Shown here: positions 15,287-24,910 of the stretch, piece after piece
How the letters are laid out: every line of letters begins with the position of its first letter
Numbering within the stretch: position 1 is the first letter of the stretch
From: JAHDDW01 sp964648795
GTDB taxonomy: Bacteria; Actinomycetota; Acidimicrobiia; Acidimicrobiales; SZUA-35
Length of the DNA: 64,000 bases
NCBI GenBank assembly: GCA_964648795.1
Contig: CAZYMB010000011.1
Coordinates: forward strand, 1 to 64,000
Direction: 5' to 3'
Position numbers and translations under genes: made by a program
Notes under the pieces: generated by a model
What the model saw: the letters and a program-made list of their open reading frames with translations, nothing else
The model's database searches: none
What the model was told of the DNA's origin: nothing

Positions 15287-16173
15287 GCTCCTCTAACTCC
15301 AGAAGAATCGCCAAACTTGCTCTTTAATAGCTTGGTGTAGACATGTTCGCTGAATACATACTTGCCCCATACGGCTGGAACAGCTTCGTATAGCTCGTCG
15401 ACATTTGACATGCCGCCTCCAAGTACAATTGCATGTGGGTCAATCATGTTTATGATCGAACCGAAGGCTCTTGCAGCACGGTCAACATACTTCTCGAAGT
15501 GAACTTTGGCATCGTCATCACCAGCTCGCATAGCCTCAACAATAAGTTTGGCGTGTAGATCTTCATCGTCAACACCTTCGACATCACCTTGGAAGGTACT
15601 AGTGAAAGAATTGCCAGAAAGCCATTGCTCTATGCATTGAGGTCGACCACAATGACATTCTCTGCCTTTAATCTCACGCTCGGTTGCTTCGGGTAGTGAG
15701 TTATGGCCCCACTCGCCTGTAATCGAGTTTGCGCCTGTAACAATTTGGCCGTTGACGATGAGCCCACCACCGACACCACTGCCGATGATTACAGCAAACA
15801 CAATTGGCATACCGGCAGCTGCGCCATCGGTAGCTTCGGACAATGCAAGACAGTTGGCATCATTGGAGATGCGGATCTCTTGACCCATAGCGGCCTCGAG
15901 GTCTTCCTTGATTGGTTTCCCATTTAGAATCGTTGCGTTCGAACCTTGCAATAGTCCTGTTTCTAAACTTAGAGAGCCTGGCGTTGCGATACCGACCGTG
16001 CCTTCTTCGCCAACTGATGAGGCAGCATCTTTGACCATCTTCGCCATGTTGGTAACATTGGCATCGTAACTCTCTTTGTCAGTGGCGATCCGCTCTCGTA
16101 GCTTTTCATTGCCATCATCGTCTAAGGCGATAATTTCAATTTTCGTTCCGCCCATATCTATACCAAATCTCAT
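15287..16173 (-). CDS. ROK-family sugar kinase (fructokinase-like), last residues missing in gap
   Basis: About 295 residues are visible from ATG 16173. The phosphate loop is GIDMGGTKIE, the sugar site GEWGHNSLP, and the zinc/ROK signature CHCGRPQCIEQWLSG. The reading stops at SSGVRG, where relatives end a few residues later with AAWLW-like sequence, so only the tail is lost. It lies divergently from the mannitol dehydrogenase gene. A fructokinase role (fructose to fructose-6-phosphate) fits this context best, though ROK specificity cannot be read from motifs alone. Cytoplasmic. Confidence 0.88.
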
Positions 16174-16250
16174 GCCGGCCACTCTAGCAGTTATTCACCA
16201 AAGGGCCGTTTCGTTTTGTCTCTTGGCCAAGTTTGGTCTAAGGTCTCGCT

Positions 16251-17729
16251 ATGGAAAATTCAGCAAACCCAATGGAACTATCAAACGACGCTCTGGAATC
16301 GCTTGAAGACAGTACAAACCCACCGAAGTACAGTCGAACAGGCGCGAACCGTGAAGTACATATGAGTCTTGGGGGGTTCCATAGATCCCATCAGGCCTAC
16401 TATTTAGACCAACTGAATCGTAAGGGTGACTCCGGCTGGATGATCACCGCCATTGGTTTAATGCCTCAAGATGAAGACAAGATTAAACAACTTCGCTCTC
16501 AAGATGGCCTGTACTCATTATTAATGAGAAGCACAAAAGAGAACGTGCTTAATGTTGTGGGCTCTATAAATGAGGTATTGCATGCGCCAAGCGAGCAGGC
16601 AACAGTCTTAGAACGCTTAGCCGACCCGGCAACAAAAGTTCTGTCCCTTACTATTACAGAGAAGGGTTACAGCTATGACGAGACCGGCAACCTAGACGAG
16701 AGCAACAATTTTATTGCCGCGGACGTTAAGTCTCCGGATTCTCCTAAGTCTGCTCTTGGTTATATCGTTGCAGGGCTTAAGTTAAGAAGAGATGCAGGCG
16801 TCGAGCCTTACACCGTTGTCTCGTGTGACAACTTGCCGACTAACGGCGAGCTTACAGAGAAGCTCGTTCTTCAGTACGCAGAATTAGTTGACGCTGACTT
16901 GGCTGCTTGGATTAAAGACAACGTGAAGTTTCCTAACTCTATGGTCGATCGAATCACACCAGTAACCACCGACCCTATTAAAGATATGGTGCGAGATGAT
17001 TTTGGAATCATCGATGAGTATCCGGTTGTGTCTGAAGATTTCATCCAGTGGGTTCTAGAAGATAAGTTCTGTAATGACCGACCGGCTTGGGAAGATGTTG
17101 GCGTACAAGTTGTTCCAGATGCTGAACCCTATGAGATCATGAAAGTGAGACTTCTAAATGGAAGTCACTCAATGCTTGCTTACATGTCATACCTTATGGG
17201 CTACCGTGAAGTCGATACTGCAATGGCGGACCCAATGATTACAGAGTTCGTTCGACGTTACATGGAAGAAGAAGTTTTACCTTCAGTTCCCGATGTGCCA
17301 GGAATGGATTTATCAGAGTACCGACCAACTCTGATTGAACGATTTGCTAACCCTGCAATCTCAGATCAGATTCAGCGACTTGCAGAGGACGGCTCAACGA
17401 AAATCCCTAATGCTGTCTTCTCGTTCTTGACCGGTCACTTAGAAACTGGAGCGAAGATTGATCTAACAGTGTTTGCATTGGCATGTTGGTTTAGATATTT
17501 GCAATCCTCTGATGAACAAGGGGAGTCGATCGACATCAATGACCCTCGCTCGGCAGAACTTATTGCGGCAGCTAAGAGCGACACACCTGTAGAGTCTCTA
17601 CTGGCAATCGAACCAGTCTTTGGGGCGCTTGGGACTAACGACGGTTTTGTAACAAAGATGAACACAGCTTTGGACAAAATATCTGCAGAAGGCACTAAAG
17701 TCGCACTAGAAAAACTATTAGCTGGGTAG
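16251..17729 (+). CDS. Mannitol 2-dehydrogenase / fructuronate reductase family polyol dehydrogenase
   Basis: 492 residues, the usual length. The nucleotide-binding domain begins with SLGGFHRSHQAYY and the catalytic domain carries KVRLLNGSHSMLAYM, with the conserved Lys, Asn and His of long-chain polyol dehydrogenases. The reaction is an NAD(P)-dependent polyol to 2-ketose oxidation. Mannitol to fructose is the best guess because a ROK kinase is divergent and a polyol-type ABC importer follows. The 77 bases to the ROK gene contain CCAAAGGGCC and GGCCAAGTTTGG, an imperfect dyad that could be an operator for a regulator not seen here. Confidence 0.9.
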   Translation: MENSANPMELSNDALESLEDSTNPPKYSRTGANREVHMSLGGFHRSHQAYYLDQLNRKGDSGWMITAIGLMPQDEDKIKQLRSQDGLYSLLMRSTKENVLNVVGSINEVLHAPSEQATVLERLADPATKVLSLTITEKGYSYDETGNLDESNNFIAADVKSPDSPKSALGYIVAGLKLRRDAGVEPYTVVSCDNLPTNGELTEKLVLQYAELVDADLAAWIKDNVKFPNSMVDRITPVTTDPIKDMVRDDFGIIDEYPVVSEDFIQWVLEDKFCNDRPAWEDVGVQVVPDAEPYEIMKVRLLNGSHSMLAYMSYLMGYREVDTAMADPMITEFVRRYMEEEVLPSVPDVPGMDLSEYRPTLIERFANPAISDQIQRLAEDGSTKIPNAVFSFLTGHLETGAKIDLTVFALACWFRYLQSSDEQGESIDINDPRSAELIAAAKSDTPVESLLAIEPVFGALGTNDGFVTKMNTALDKISAEGTKVALEKLLAG

Positions 17730-17765
17730 AACTACACGCTCTAATGTTACAAAAATGCCAATGAA

Positions 17766-17794
17766 TTGACACGACTAGACGCCCTGCCTATAGT
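17766..17794 (+). promoter_or_regulatory. Sigma-70-type promoter of the ABC importer
   Basis: TTGACA (17766-17771), 17-base spacer, TATAGT (17789-17794), close to the housekeeping consensus. Transcription would start near 17801, leaving a leader of roughly 48 bases. CGAAAT and GTTTCG, ten bases apart just downstream (17805-17826), could form an operator. Confidence 0.7.
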
Positions 17795-17848
17795 CCGTAA
17801 CACTCGAAATCTCTAAATGGTTTCGGGTATAAGAAAGGTATTAGATAC

Positions 17849-19255
17849 ATGAACCAAGCACAGCAAGGTAAAAAACCGCTGTTGACATTGCTTGCCGTTC
17901 TTGCATCACTCTTCCTCATAGCTGCGGCTTGTGGTAGTGATAGTGCAGACGGTGATGACGGTGATGACAGTGGTGAAGATGGTGGTGACGGTGAAGGCCG
18001 TTCCATTAACGTAGCTATTGTCGAAAACGGCAATATGGAAGATATCGCGGAGCTTACTCCTGATCTCTTCACAGCCGAAACCGGCATTGAAGTGAACTAC
18101 ACACTTCTTGATGAGGCGACAATTCGCCAACTAGTAACCCGTGAAGTCGGTGGTGGAGAAACAGACGAAGAAGGAAACTTTGACGTTGTAATGGTAGGTC
18201 TTTATGACACACCTCAGTTCGCCGCAACCGGTGGTATTACACCTCTAGATTCATTCTTTGAAGGTGATGATGAGTGGAATGTCGATGACATTACATCTTC
18301 AGTTCGTGACGGACTAACATTCGAAGACGAACTATATGCAGCTCCTTTCTATGCTGAGAGCTCATTCATCATGTACCGAGCTGACGTACTGGAAGAAGCA
18401 GGACTAGAATTTTCTGAGAACCCAACGTGGCAAGAAGTAGCTGAGATTGCTCAAGCTATTGACACTGACGAGCGTGCAGGTATCTGTCTACGTGGTCAGC
18501 CAGGCTGGGGTAACTTAGGAGCTTCATTCACTACAGTTCTAAACACCTTTGGTGGAACTTGGTGGGAAGCAAATGAAGATGGCACACCAGGTGCAGCACA
18601 AGTTGATCAACCAGAATTCCGCGAAGCGCTTGAGTTCTACATTGATCTTCTAGATACAGCTGGACAGGATGACCCAACTTCTGTGAACTTCCCAGAATGT
18701 CTATCTCTATACCAGAACGATCAGGTTGCTATGTGGTACGACGCTACTGTAGCTGCTGGTTTCGTTCAGACTGAAGGCGCAGGCGCAGGTGTATCTGCTT
18801 TCGCTCCGGCTCCAGTTGTAGACACAGACTCTTCAGGTTGGCTATGGTCTTGGAACCTAGCTATCCCTGAAGCTACTGAAGACAAAGACACTGCTTGGGA
18901 ATTCGTACGATGGGCTACAAGCTCTGAATACCTAGAAGCTGCTGGTGCAGACGAAAGAGTTGGTTGGGCAACAGTTCCTCCAGGAGCTCGTGTTTCTCTA
19001 TACGAGAACGAAGAGTACCTAGCGGCTGCTGACACATTTGCATCTGCAACTCTTGCTTCACTAGAAGCTGCTGATCCAGTGAACCCAGGAACATCACCTC
19101 GACCAGGTCTTGGTGGAGTCCAGTTCGTTGGTATTCCAGAGTGGCAAGACATTGGTAACCGTTGCACAGAGCGTCTTGCAGACGCAATCGCTGGCGAAGA
19201 TATCGACGCCGCAATTGCTGACTGTCAGGAAATTGCATCTGAGGTAAGCCAGTAA
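17849..19255 (+). CDS. ABC transporter substrate-binding lipoprotein (polyol/sugar, SmoE/MtlE-like)
   Basis: 468 residues: signal peptide with lipobox LIAAACGS (Cys near 28), a 20-residue Asp/Gly/Glu linker, then a family 1 solute-binding fold. Visible marks include ELTPDLFTAETGIEVNY near the start, DVVMVGLYDTPQFA, and APVVDTDSSGWLWSWNLAI near the C-terminus. It should capture a polyol or sugar outside the membrane and hand it to the permeases encoded next. A single base separates its stop from the next ATG. Polyol specificity is inferred from the adjoining dehydrogenase. Confidence 0.9.
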   Translation: MNQAQQGKKPLLTLLAVLASLFLIAAACGSDSADGDDGDDSGEDGGDGEGRSINVAIVENGNMEDIAELTPDLFTAETGIEVNYTLLDEATIRQLVTREVGGGETDEEGNFDVVMVGLYDTPQFAATGGITPLDSFFEGDDEWNVDDITSSVRDGLTFEDELYAAPFYAESSFIMYRADVLEEAGLEFSENPTWQEVAEIAQAIDTDERAGICLRGQPGWGNLGASFTTVLNTFGGTWWEANEDGTPGAAQVDQPEFREALEFYIDLLDTAGQDDPTSVNFPECLSLYQNDQVAMWYDATVAAGFVQTEGAGAGVSAFAPAPVVDTDSSGWLWSWNLAIPEATEDKDTAWEFVRWATSSEYLEAAGADERVGWATVPPGARVSLYENEEYLAAADTFASATLASLEAADPVNPGTSPRPGLGGVQFVGIPEWQDIGNRCTERLADAIAGEDIDAAIADCQEIASEVSQ

Positions 19256-19256
19256 T

Positions 19257-20219
19257 ATGACAACAGTCACTGCAGAAGAAACACCCGATATAGGGTCGTC
19301 TGTAGATGGCGCATCGAAGCCGTCGTCGTCACCGTTCTCGAAAGAGGCGTGGCGACGACGGGCTCCGTTGTTACCCGCTCTACTGTTCACGATTGTTGTC
19401 ACACAGGTACCGTTCCTGTTCAGCATTTACTATTCGTTAACAGATTGGCGGTTCTTAATTCCTGATAGCCGGACGATAGTCTGGTTCCAGAACTTTATAG
19501 ACCTACTGCCTGGTATGGGAAGTAGTGCTATTAGTGGTGAAGTTTGGACCACAGTCTCAATGACAGCACTATCGGTAGGTCTTGCACTAGTGATAGGCCT
19601 TGGTCTCGCCGTCTTGCTGGACCGCAAATTCTTTGGGCAGGGTTTCATTAGAACCCTCCTTATTACACCCTTCCTCGTAACCCCTGTGGTTGCATCGCTC
19701 GTATGGAGCAATCAATTCTTTGGACCAGCCTTCGGTGTAATCAACTGGCTGGTCACCATGTTTAAGGACGACCCGATCGAATTCACAGGTAGCCACGCTT
19801 TCTTATCTGTGGTCATCGTGATCGTTTGGCAATGGGCCCCATTCATGATGCTCATTCTGCTCGCCGGTCTTCAGAGCCAGGACAGCTCGGTACTCGAAGC
19901 AGCACGTGTTGACGGTGCTGGTAGATGGGCGACTTTCCGTTACATAACAGTTCCTCACCTATACCGCTACATTCAGCTTGGGATATTGCTCGGTATCGTT
20001 TATATCTCTCAGGTCTTTGACCATATTCAGGTAATTACAGGTGGTCGTGGTGGAACGAAGAACCTTGCGTTCCTAGTGTTTGAATCTTCTATTGGTGGTG
20101 GCTTCAGGTTCGGTCAAGCCTCGGCACAAGCAGTCTTTACCGTGATTCTTTCAATAATTGTTGCCACGCTTCTTCTTAGAGGACTAAGAAGCCTTTTAGC
20201 AGATGGAGATGGAGTATGA
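19257..20219 (+). CDS. ABC transporter permease 1 (SmoF/MtlF-like)
   Basis: 320 residues with six membrane segments and the cytoplasmic coupling motif EAARVDGAGRW around residue 215, which contacts the ATPase. A long polar N-terminus precedes segment 1, as in MalF-type permeases. It forms the channel with the second permease. The start ATG follows the binding protein by one base and the stop overlaps the next ATG by four bases. Confidence 0.9.
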   Translation: MTTVTAEETPDIGSSVDGASKPSSSPFSKEAWRRRAPLLPALLFTIVVTQVPFLFSIYYSLTDWRFLIPDSRTIVWFQNFIDLLPGMGSSAISGEVWTTVSMTALSVGLALVIGLGLAVLLDRKFFGQGFIRTLLITPFLVTPVVASLVWSNQFFGPAFGVINWLVTMFKDDPIEFTGSHAFLSVVIVIVWQWAPFMMLILLAGLQSQDSSVLEAARVDGAGRWATFRYITVPHLYRYIQLGILLGIVYISQVFDHIQVITGGRGGTKNLAFLVFESSIGGGFRFGQASAQAVFTVILSIIVATLLLRGLRSLLADGDGV

Positions 20220-21094
20220 CAGCAGTCGCTGAAAAGGTGGAAACTAGTACAGCTACCAAGAAGCCTAAGACTGGTGGACTCGGTGGGATATTCACTACTG
20301 GGTTCACATGGTTTGTAGGACTACTACTCTTCTTTCCAATCTTTTGGATGGTCCTGAACTCGTTCAAGACCGAAGCTGAGGCGAATGGTGACCCTGTTCT
20401 ACTCTTCGAGCCAACACTCGAGAACTTTGGAGAGGTTACAGAGACAATTCCTGGAATTCCAAGTTTCTGGGAAGCAGTAACAGCTTCAGTTGTCATCGTC
20501 TTAGGCTCAACCCTGGTCGTTATGTTGTTAGCAATTCCGGCTGCATATGCGTTGTCCATTGCTCGTGTTCCCAAGTGGAGAGACATTTTGTTCTTCTTCA
20601 TCTCAACCAAGTTCTTACCCGTAGTTGCGGCGATCCTGCCTTTGTTCATCATTTTTGAAGAATTAGATCTAACTAATGGCCCACTAGGCCTGGGCATTCT
20701 GTATACAGCACTTAACTTACCTCTTGCAGTTTGGATGCTTCGTTCATTCTTTGCAGACGTTCCTAAGGAGCTGATAGAGGCGTCGCGTATTGACGGAGCA
20801 AGCTTGTTTACACAACTTCGCTCGGTAATCTTGCCAGTGATTGCGCCTGGTGTTGCGGCAACTGCCCTCTTGTGCTTTATCTTCGCATGGAACGAATTCT
20901 TCTTGGCTGTTCAGCTCAACATTACCGATTGGCAGACCCTGCCTGTATGGGTAACTAGTGAGATCGACACTAGAGGTCAGTTTATTGCTAAGCTTTCGGC
21001 GGCTTCAACGCTCGCTACTTTGCCAGTAATTCTGGCTGGTTGGGTTGCTCAGAAGCGTATGATTCGTGGTCTTGCACTTGGTGCGATTAAGTAA
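20216..21094 (+). CDS. ABC transporter permease 2 (SmoG/MtlG-like)
   Basis: 292 residues, six membrane segments, coupling motif EASRIDGASLF near residue 190 followed by ILPVIAPGVAAT, as in MalG-type permeases. N-terminal VAEKVETSTATKKPK is polar and cytoplasmic. Overlaps the upstream permease by four bases, so the two are coupled. Partner of permease 1 in the importer. Confidence 0.9.
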   Translation: MTAVAEKVETSTATKKPKTGGLGGIFTTGFTWFVGLLLFFPIFWMVLNSFKTEAEANGDPVLLFEPTLENFGEVTETIPGIPSFWEAVTASVVIVLGSTLVVMLLAIPAAYALSIARVPKWRDILFFFISTKFLPVVAAILPLFIIFEELDLTNGPLGLGILYTALNLPLAVWMLRSFFADVPKELIEASRIDGASLFTQLRSVILPVIAPGVAATALLCFIFAWNEFFLAVQLNITDWQTLPVWVTSEIDTRGQFIAKLSAASTLATLPVILAGWVAQKRMIRGLALGAIK

Positions 21095-21121
21095 ATGTTA
21101 TTCCTGAGGGAAGGTTTTTAA

Positions 21122-22189
21122 GTGTCTGAAGTTAAGTATAAAGATGTAGATATGAGGTACGCAGGGGCAGAAGACCTTGCAGTGAAGAACCTCAATCTAG
21201 ATATAGCGAGCGGTGAGTTACTGGTACTTGTAGGGCCTTCCGGTTCCGGTAAGTCAACAGCGTTACGTTTGCTTGCTGGTCTAGAAGAAGCTGAGTCAGG
21301 CAGTATCACTATTGATGGTAATGACGTCACTTGGGCAGAGCCACAAGCACGAGACATTGCCATGGTCTTCCAGAACTACGCTCTATACCCACAGATGACC
21401 GTGGCTGCAAACATGGCATTTGCTCTAAAGCAGAGAGATATTCCAGAAGCTGAACGCAGGCGTCGTGTTGAAGAAGCTGCCAAAATTCTAGATCTAAGCG
21501 AATACCTGGATCGTAAGCCTAAGAGCCTTTCTGGTGGTCAGCGTCAGCGTGTAGCGATGGGCCGAGCCATCGTGCGAGAGCCTTCAGTGTTCTTAATGGA
21601 CGAGCCTTTGTCTAACCTTGACGCTAAGTTGAGAGTTCAAACCAGAACACAGCTAGTCGATCTTCAAGCACGTCTTGATACGACGACTGTGTATGTAACT
21701 CACGACCAGGTTGAAGCGATGACAATGGGACACAGAGTGGCTGTCTTAGACGGTGGTGTTCTGCAGCAAGTGGATACGCCAAAGAAGCTTTACGAACAAC
21801 CAGCAAACACTTTCGTAGCTGGGTTCATTGGTTCACCAGCAATGAACCTCTTCGAGGTTGCTAGATCTTCCGATGGTTTCAAATTTGCTGGGCAAGACAT
21901 CAAGTTCTCAAGTGACAGCAAAGAATGGAAGAGCGGAGCTAATAAGGCAATCGCCGGTATCCGCCCTGAAGATCTAAAGCTCTCTAAGGACGGTATCAAC
22001 GGCCAGGTCAAGGTCGTCGAAGACCTTGGCGCAGAATCATATGTTCACTGCATAGTGAACCACAACGGCAGCGAACTAGACCTAGTTGTGCGCCAGACAG
22101 GCTCTGCCGTAGCACGACGTGGTGAGCAAGTCCGCATAGCGTTTGATGACTCTTGGCACATGTTCAGCCCAGAAGGCCAAAGGGTCTAG
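21122..22189 (+). CDS. ABC transporter ATP-binding protein (MalK/UgpC/SmoK type)
   Basis: 355 residues from GTG 21122. Walker A GPSGSGKST, Q-loop in VFQNYALYP, signature LSGGQRQRVAMGRA, Walker B VFLMDEPLSNLDAKLR and H-loop VTHDQ are all intact. A C-terminal OB-fold (TOBE) domain of about 120 residues follows with GIRPEDLKL. It powers the importer. It is the last gene of the operon, and rpsP follows after 173 bases with its own leader. Confidence 0.95.
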   Translation: MSEVKYKDVDMRYAGAEDLAVKNLNLDIASGELLVLVGPSGSGKSTALRLLAGLEEAESGSITIDGNDVTWAEPQARDIAMVFQNYALYPQMTVAANMAFALKQRDIPEAERRRRVEEAAKILDLSEYLDRKPKSLSGGQRQRVAMGRAIVREPSVFLMDEPLSNLDAKLRVQTRTQLVDLQARLDTTTVYVTHDQVEAMTMGHRVAVLDGGVLQQVDTPKKLYEQPANTFVAGFIGSPAMNLFEVARSSDGFKFAGQDIKFSSDSKEWKSGANKAIAGIRPEDLKLSKDGINGQVKVVEDLGAESYVHCIVNHNGSELDLVVRQTGSAVARRGEQVRIAFDDSWHMFSPEGQRV

Positions 22190-22362
22190 ACGCTCTTCGT
22201 CACCTTTGGAGAGCAATAGCGCAATTAGCCAATTCCATCGCCATATTTGGTTGGGAGTTGGATAAGCCGCGATATCCTTAGCAGTTGCTAATGAACTGAC
22301 TAGCTTGAGCGGTTCATAGTCGGGCTACAAGAGTGTAGCCATAGCTATAGAAGGAAATCTTT

Positions 22363-22911
22363 GTGACAGTTCGTTTGCGCCTTATGAGAATGGGCAAGAA
22401 AAAGCAGCCAACGTATCGTATCGTTGCCGCAGATCAGCGTGCCCCGCGCGATGGTAAGTTCATCGAAATCGTAGGTGTCTATGATCCACGTGCCAATCCA
22501 TCTCGAGTTGACATAACCCAATCGAAGGCCGTTAACTGGCTACGGAATGGTGCACAACCATCTGAAAGAGTTCAAAAGCTTCTAGAAATGTCAGGCACAT
22601 GGGACGCTTTCAAAGAAGGTATCACCGCCGAGAGTCTTAGCGAAAAAGAAGCGGCAGTTGTTGCCGAGGGTGGAAATGCCTGGAACGTCCTAGGCGTAAC
22701 CAAGCCAGCTCCAGAAGCTAAGAAGCGCCCATCGAAGAAGTCTCTAGAAAAAGAAGCTGAAGCCGCTGAAGCTGCAGCCGAAGAATCTGCTGCACCCGAA
22801 GCTGAGGCCGAAGAGGCTGCTGAAGCTCCTGCCGCACCGGAAGCTGACGCTACCGAACCTGCTGCAGAAGAAGAAGCCCCCCCTGCTGAAGAAGTTAAGG
22901 GAGACGAATAA
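22363..22911 (+). CDS. rpsP: 30S ribosomal protein S16 with a long acidic C-terminal extension
   Basis: The first 80 or so residues are ordinary S16 (VRLRLMRMGKKKQPTYRIV, FIEIVGVYDPR). After residue about 115 the protein continues into an Ala/Glu/Pro-rich tail to residue 182, against a usual total of 80-150. Some actinobacteria have such tails, but this one is long. GTG start with AAGGAA upstream. Its stop overlaps khpA by one base. S16 helps assemble the 30S 5' domain. Confidence 0.95.
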   Translation: MTVRLRLMRMGKKKQPTYRIVAADQRAPRDGKFIEIVGVYDPRANPSRVDITQSKAVNWLRNGAQPSERVQKLLEMSGTWDAFKEGITAESLSEKEAAVVAEGGNAWNVLGVTKPAPEAKKRPSKKSLEKEAEAAEAAAEESAAPEAEAEEAAEAPAAPEADATEPAAEEEAPPAEEVKGDE

Positions 22912-23159
22912 TGTCACCAGCTCCAACAGCTGAGGCTGTTCTTACTCATCTTTGTACTTCAGTCGTGACCGACCCAGACTCAGTCACCATCGAATCTCAT
23001 GAAGACGGCGACCTAGTTCGTCTTGACGTTTCAGTGGCCCCAGAAGATATGGGTCGAATCATTGGTCGACGAGGAAGAGTCGCTAGCGCTATTCGCACTG
23101 TAGTTAACGCTGCAGCTTCTAAAGACGGCGTCACAACCCGAGTTGAATTCGTCGAATAA
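22911..23159 (+). CDS. khpA: KH-domain RNA-binding protein KhpA
   Basis: 82 residues, one KH domain with the nucleic-acid-gripping GRIIGRRGR loop. Standard size and standard place between rpsP and rimM. KhpA, often with KhpB, binds small and messenger RNAs and influences cell division in Gram-positive bacteria. Confidence 0.92.
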   Translation: MSPAPTAEAVLTHLCTSVVTDPDSVTIESHEDGDLVRLDVSVAPEDMGRIIGRRGRVASAIRTVVNAAASKDGVTTRVEFVE

Positions 23160-23640
23160 GCAACTTCCGCCGGAAGGCTGGCTAGAAGTCGGCGCTCTTG
23201 GCGCTGCACATGGCCTAAAAGGCAAGATCAAGTGTCAGCTTCTCACGTCGTTGGTTGAAGAGCGTACAGCTCCTGGCACCAAATATTGGACTCGAATTTC
23301 CGAGCTTGAGTTAGAGTCGGCTGTGGCAGCAGGAACAGGTTGGCTGTTCAAGTTTGTTGGACTCGATGACAGATCAGCGGTCGAGCCTCTTCGCACACAG
23401 AAAGTTTATGCCGAACGTATTGTTGAGGCAGGAGCGCTAATCACCGACCATATAGGTAGTGATGTTCTAGATCAGAACTCAAACCAGATCGGTACCGTGG
23501 CGGCGATTATAGATAACCCAGCGGGAGAACTTCTAGAACTGGCTAATGGCACTCTGATTCCTTCAGTATTCATTGTCGAATCAGGAACGGAACCAGGAGT
23601 CATCAGCGTCAATGTGCCCGATGGCCTGCTTGACCTTTAG
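23143..23640 (+). CDS. rimM: Ribosome maturation factor RimM
   Basis: 165 residues. The N-terminal beta-barrel has LEVGALGAAHGLKGKIK, and the C-terminal PRC-barrel has IGTVAAIIDNPAGELLEL. The start is TTG 23143, inside the end of khpA (17-base overlap), because no later start leaves the conserved first strand intact. Assists 16S processing and S19 assembly in the 30S head. Confidence 0.9.
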   Translation: MNSSNKQLPPEGWLEVGALGAAHGLKGKIKCQLLTSLVEERTAPGTKYWTRISELELESAVAAGTGWLFKFVGLDDRSAVEPLRTQKVYAERIVEAGALITDHIGSDVLDQNSNQIGTVAAIIDNPAGELLELANGTLIPSVFIVESGTEPGVISVNVPDGLLDL

Positions 23641-23677
23641 CGAGCTAGCTATCTAATTCGCCCATATAGTTAACTGC

Positions 23678-24406
23678 GTGAGCAGTCTAAACATCAGTGT
23701 TCTAACGCTTTTCCCACAGCTGATTGATCAGTACTTTAGCGAGAGCATCTTTGGCGCTGCTCAAGAGAGTGGAATCCTGCAAATCGATAGTGTTGACTTT
23801 CGTAAGTTCTCAGATGATAAACATAACTCGGTAGACGATATGCCATTTGGTGGTGGGCCAGGAATGGTTCTTTGTCCTCAGCCAATTATCGATTGCATTG
23901 ATGAAACTAAACCACCGAAACCAGTTATCTATTTATCACCAGCTGGTGAAACTTTCAATCAGAAGTTAGCTGAAGAGTTAGTCGACCTGGGTGAGTTCAG
24001 CCTGCTCTGCGGAAGATATGAAGGCTTGGATCAGCGAGTCAGAGACACGGTGGTGGATCGAGAGATATCGATAGGTGACTTTGTTCTTGCCGGGGGAGAA
24101 GCAGCGGCGATATCGATAATCGAAGCTACTGCTCGACTAGTGCCTGGTGTGGTTGGCAATGAGTCTTCGCCAGTCGATGAGTCATTTGCTAATGACTTAA
24201 TCGAATACCCACAATACACTCGACCAGCGGAATTCAGGGGCCTAAGTGTGCCTGAGGTGCTCAGATCTGGCAATCATGAACTAGTGGATAAATGGCGTCT
24301 AGCCAAGAGCCTTGCTATTACTTCTAGGCTTCGACCTGACCTAATCGAACAAAGGGGAGGGCTCACACCTTCAGAGGCTGAGCTTTTGGCAGATTTCGAG
24401 CTCTAA
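23678..24406 (+). CDS. trmD: tRNA (guanine-37-N1)-methyltransferase TrmD
   Basis: 242 residues from GTG 23678. The trefoil-knot SAM site is visible in FGGGPGMVLCPQP, LLCGRYEGLDQRV and EISIGDFVLAGGEAAA. It methylates G37 next to the anticodon to prevent frameshifting. Conserved position after rimM. Confidence 0.95.
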   Translation: MSSLNISVLTLFPQLIDQYFSESIFGAAQESGILQIDSVDFRKFSDDKHNSVDDMPFGGGPGMVLCPQPIIDCIDETKPPKPVIYLSPAGETFNQKLAEELVDLGEFSLLCGRYEGLDQRVRDTVVDREISIGDFVLAGGEAAAISIIEATARLVPGVVGNESSPVDESFANDLIEYPQYTRPAEFRGLSVPEVLRSGNHELVDKWRLAKSLAITSRLRPDLIEQRGGLTPSEAELLADFEL

Positions 24407-24521
24407 GTTCTCTAGCAATCTCCTCGATTTCATGGTGCAACTCCGCCAGAGTGGCTCTAGTCTTTAAAGGGTTAATTTCGCCCACGGATTTTCGACCTTG
24501 GCGTAACAAATGGATTTAGCA

Positions 24522-24869
24522 ATGAACCTCACAGACTTAGTACAGCAAGAACAAATCAAGACCGAAGTTCCTGAGTTTCGACCAGGTGATGGTGTCAAAG
24601 TACACGTAAAGGTAATCGAGGGCAACAGAGAGCGTGTTCAGATTTTTGAGGGCATTGTTATTGCTCGCCAGGGTTCTGGAATCAGCGAAACTTTTACTGT
24701 TCGTAAAGTGAGCTTCGGTGTGGGTGTAGAAAGAATCTTCCCAATCCACTCGCCTGTCGTAGAGAAGCTTGAAGTCATTACTCGTGGTGATGTACGACGA
24801 GCCAAGCTTTACTATCTTCGTGACCGTGTTGGTAAAGCGGCGAAGGTCAAAGAACTCCGAGAAGACTAA
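24522..24869 (+). CDS. rplS: 50S ribosomal protein L19
   Basis: 115 residues from ATG 24522 (MNLTDLV, the usual opening); an ATG at 24510 would add four. Core motifs are [30 protein letters not shown] and [16 protein letters not shown]19 lies at the 30S-50S interface. A 115-base space after trmD probably carries its own signals. Confidence 0.95.
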   Translation: MNLTDLVQQEQIKTEVPEFRPGDGVKVHVKVIEGNRERVQIFEGIVIARQGSGISETFTVRKVSFGVGVERIFPIHSPVVEKLEVITRGDVRRAKLYYLRDRVGKAAKVKELRED

Positions 24870-24910
24870 TCAACATATTCTTCGGTGCTAGTTTTAGTGT
24901 CGAGGTTGAT

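Noticed and set aside
15031..16182. Single long minus-strand frame running through the 15187 gap
   Set aside because: The sequence left of the gap codes on the plus strand; the minus reading there is accidental.
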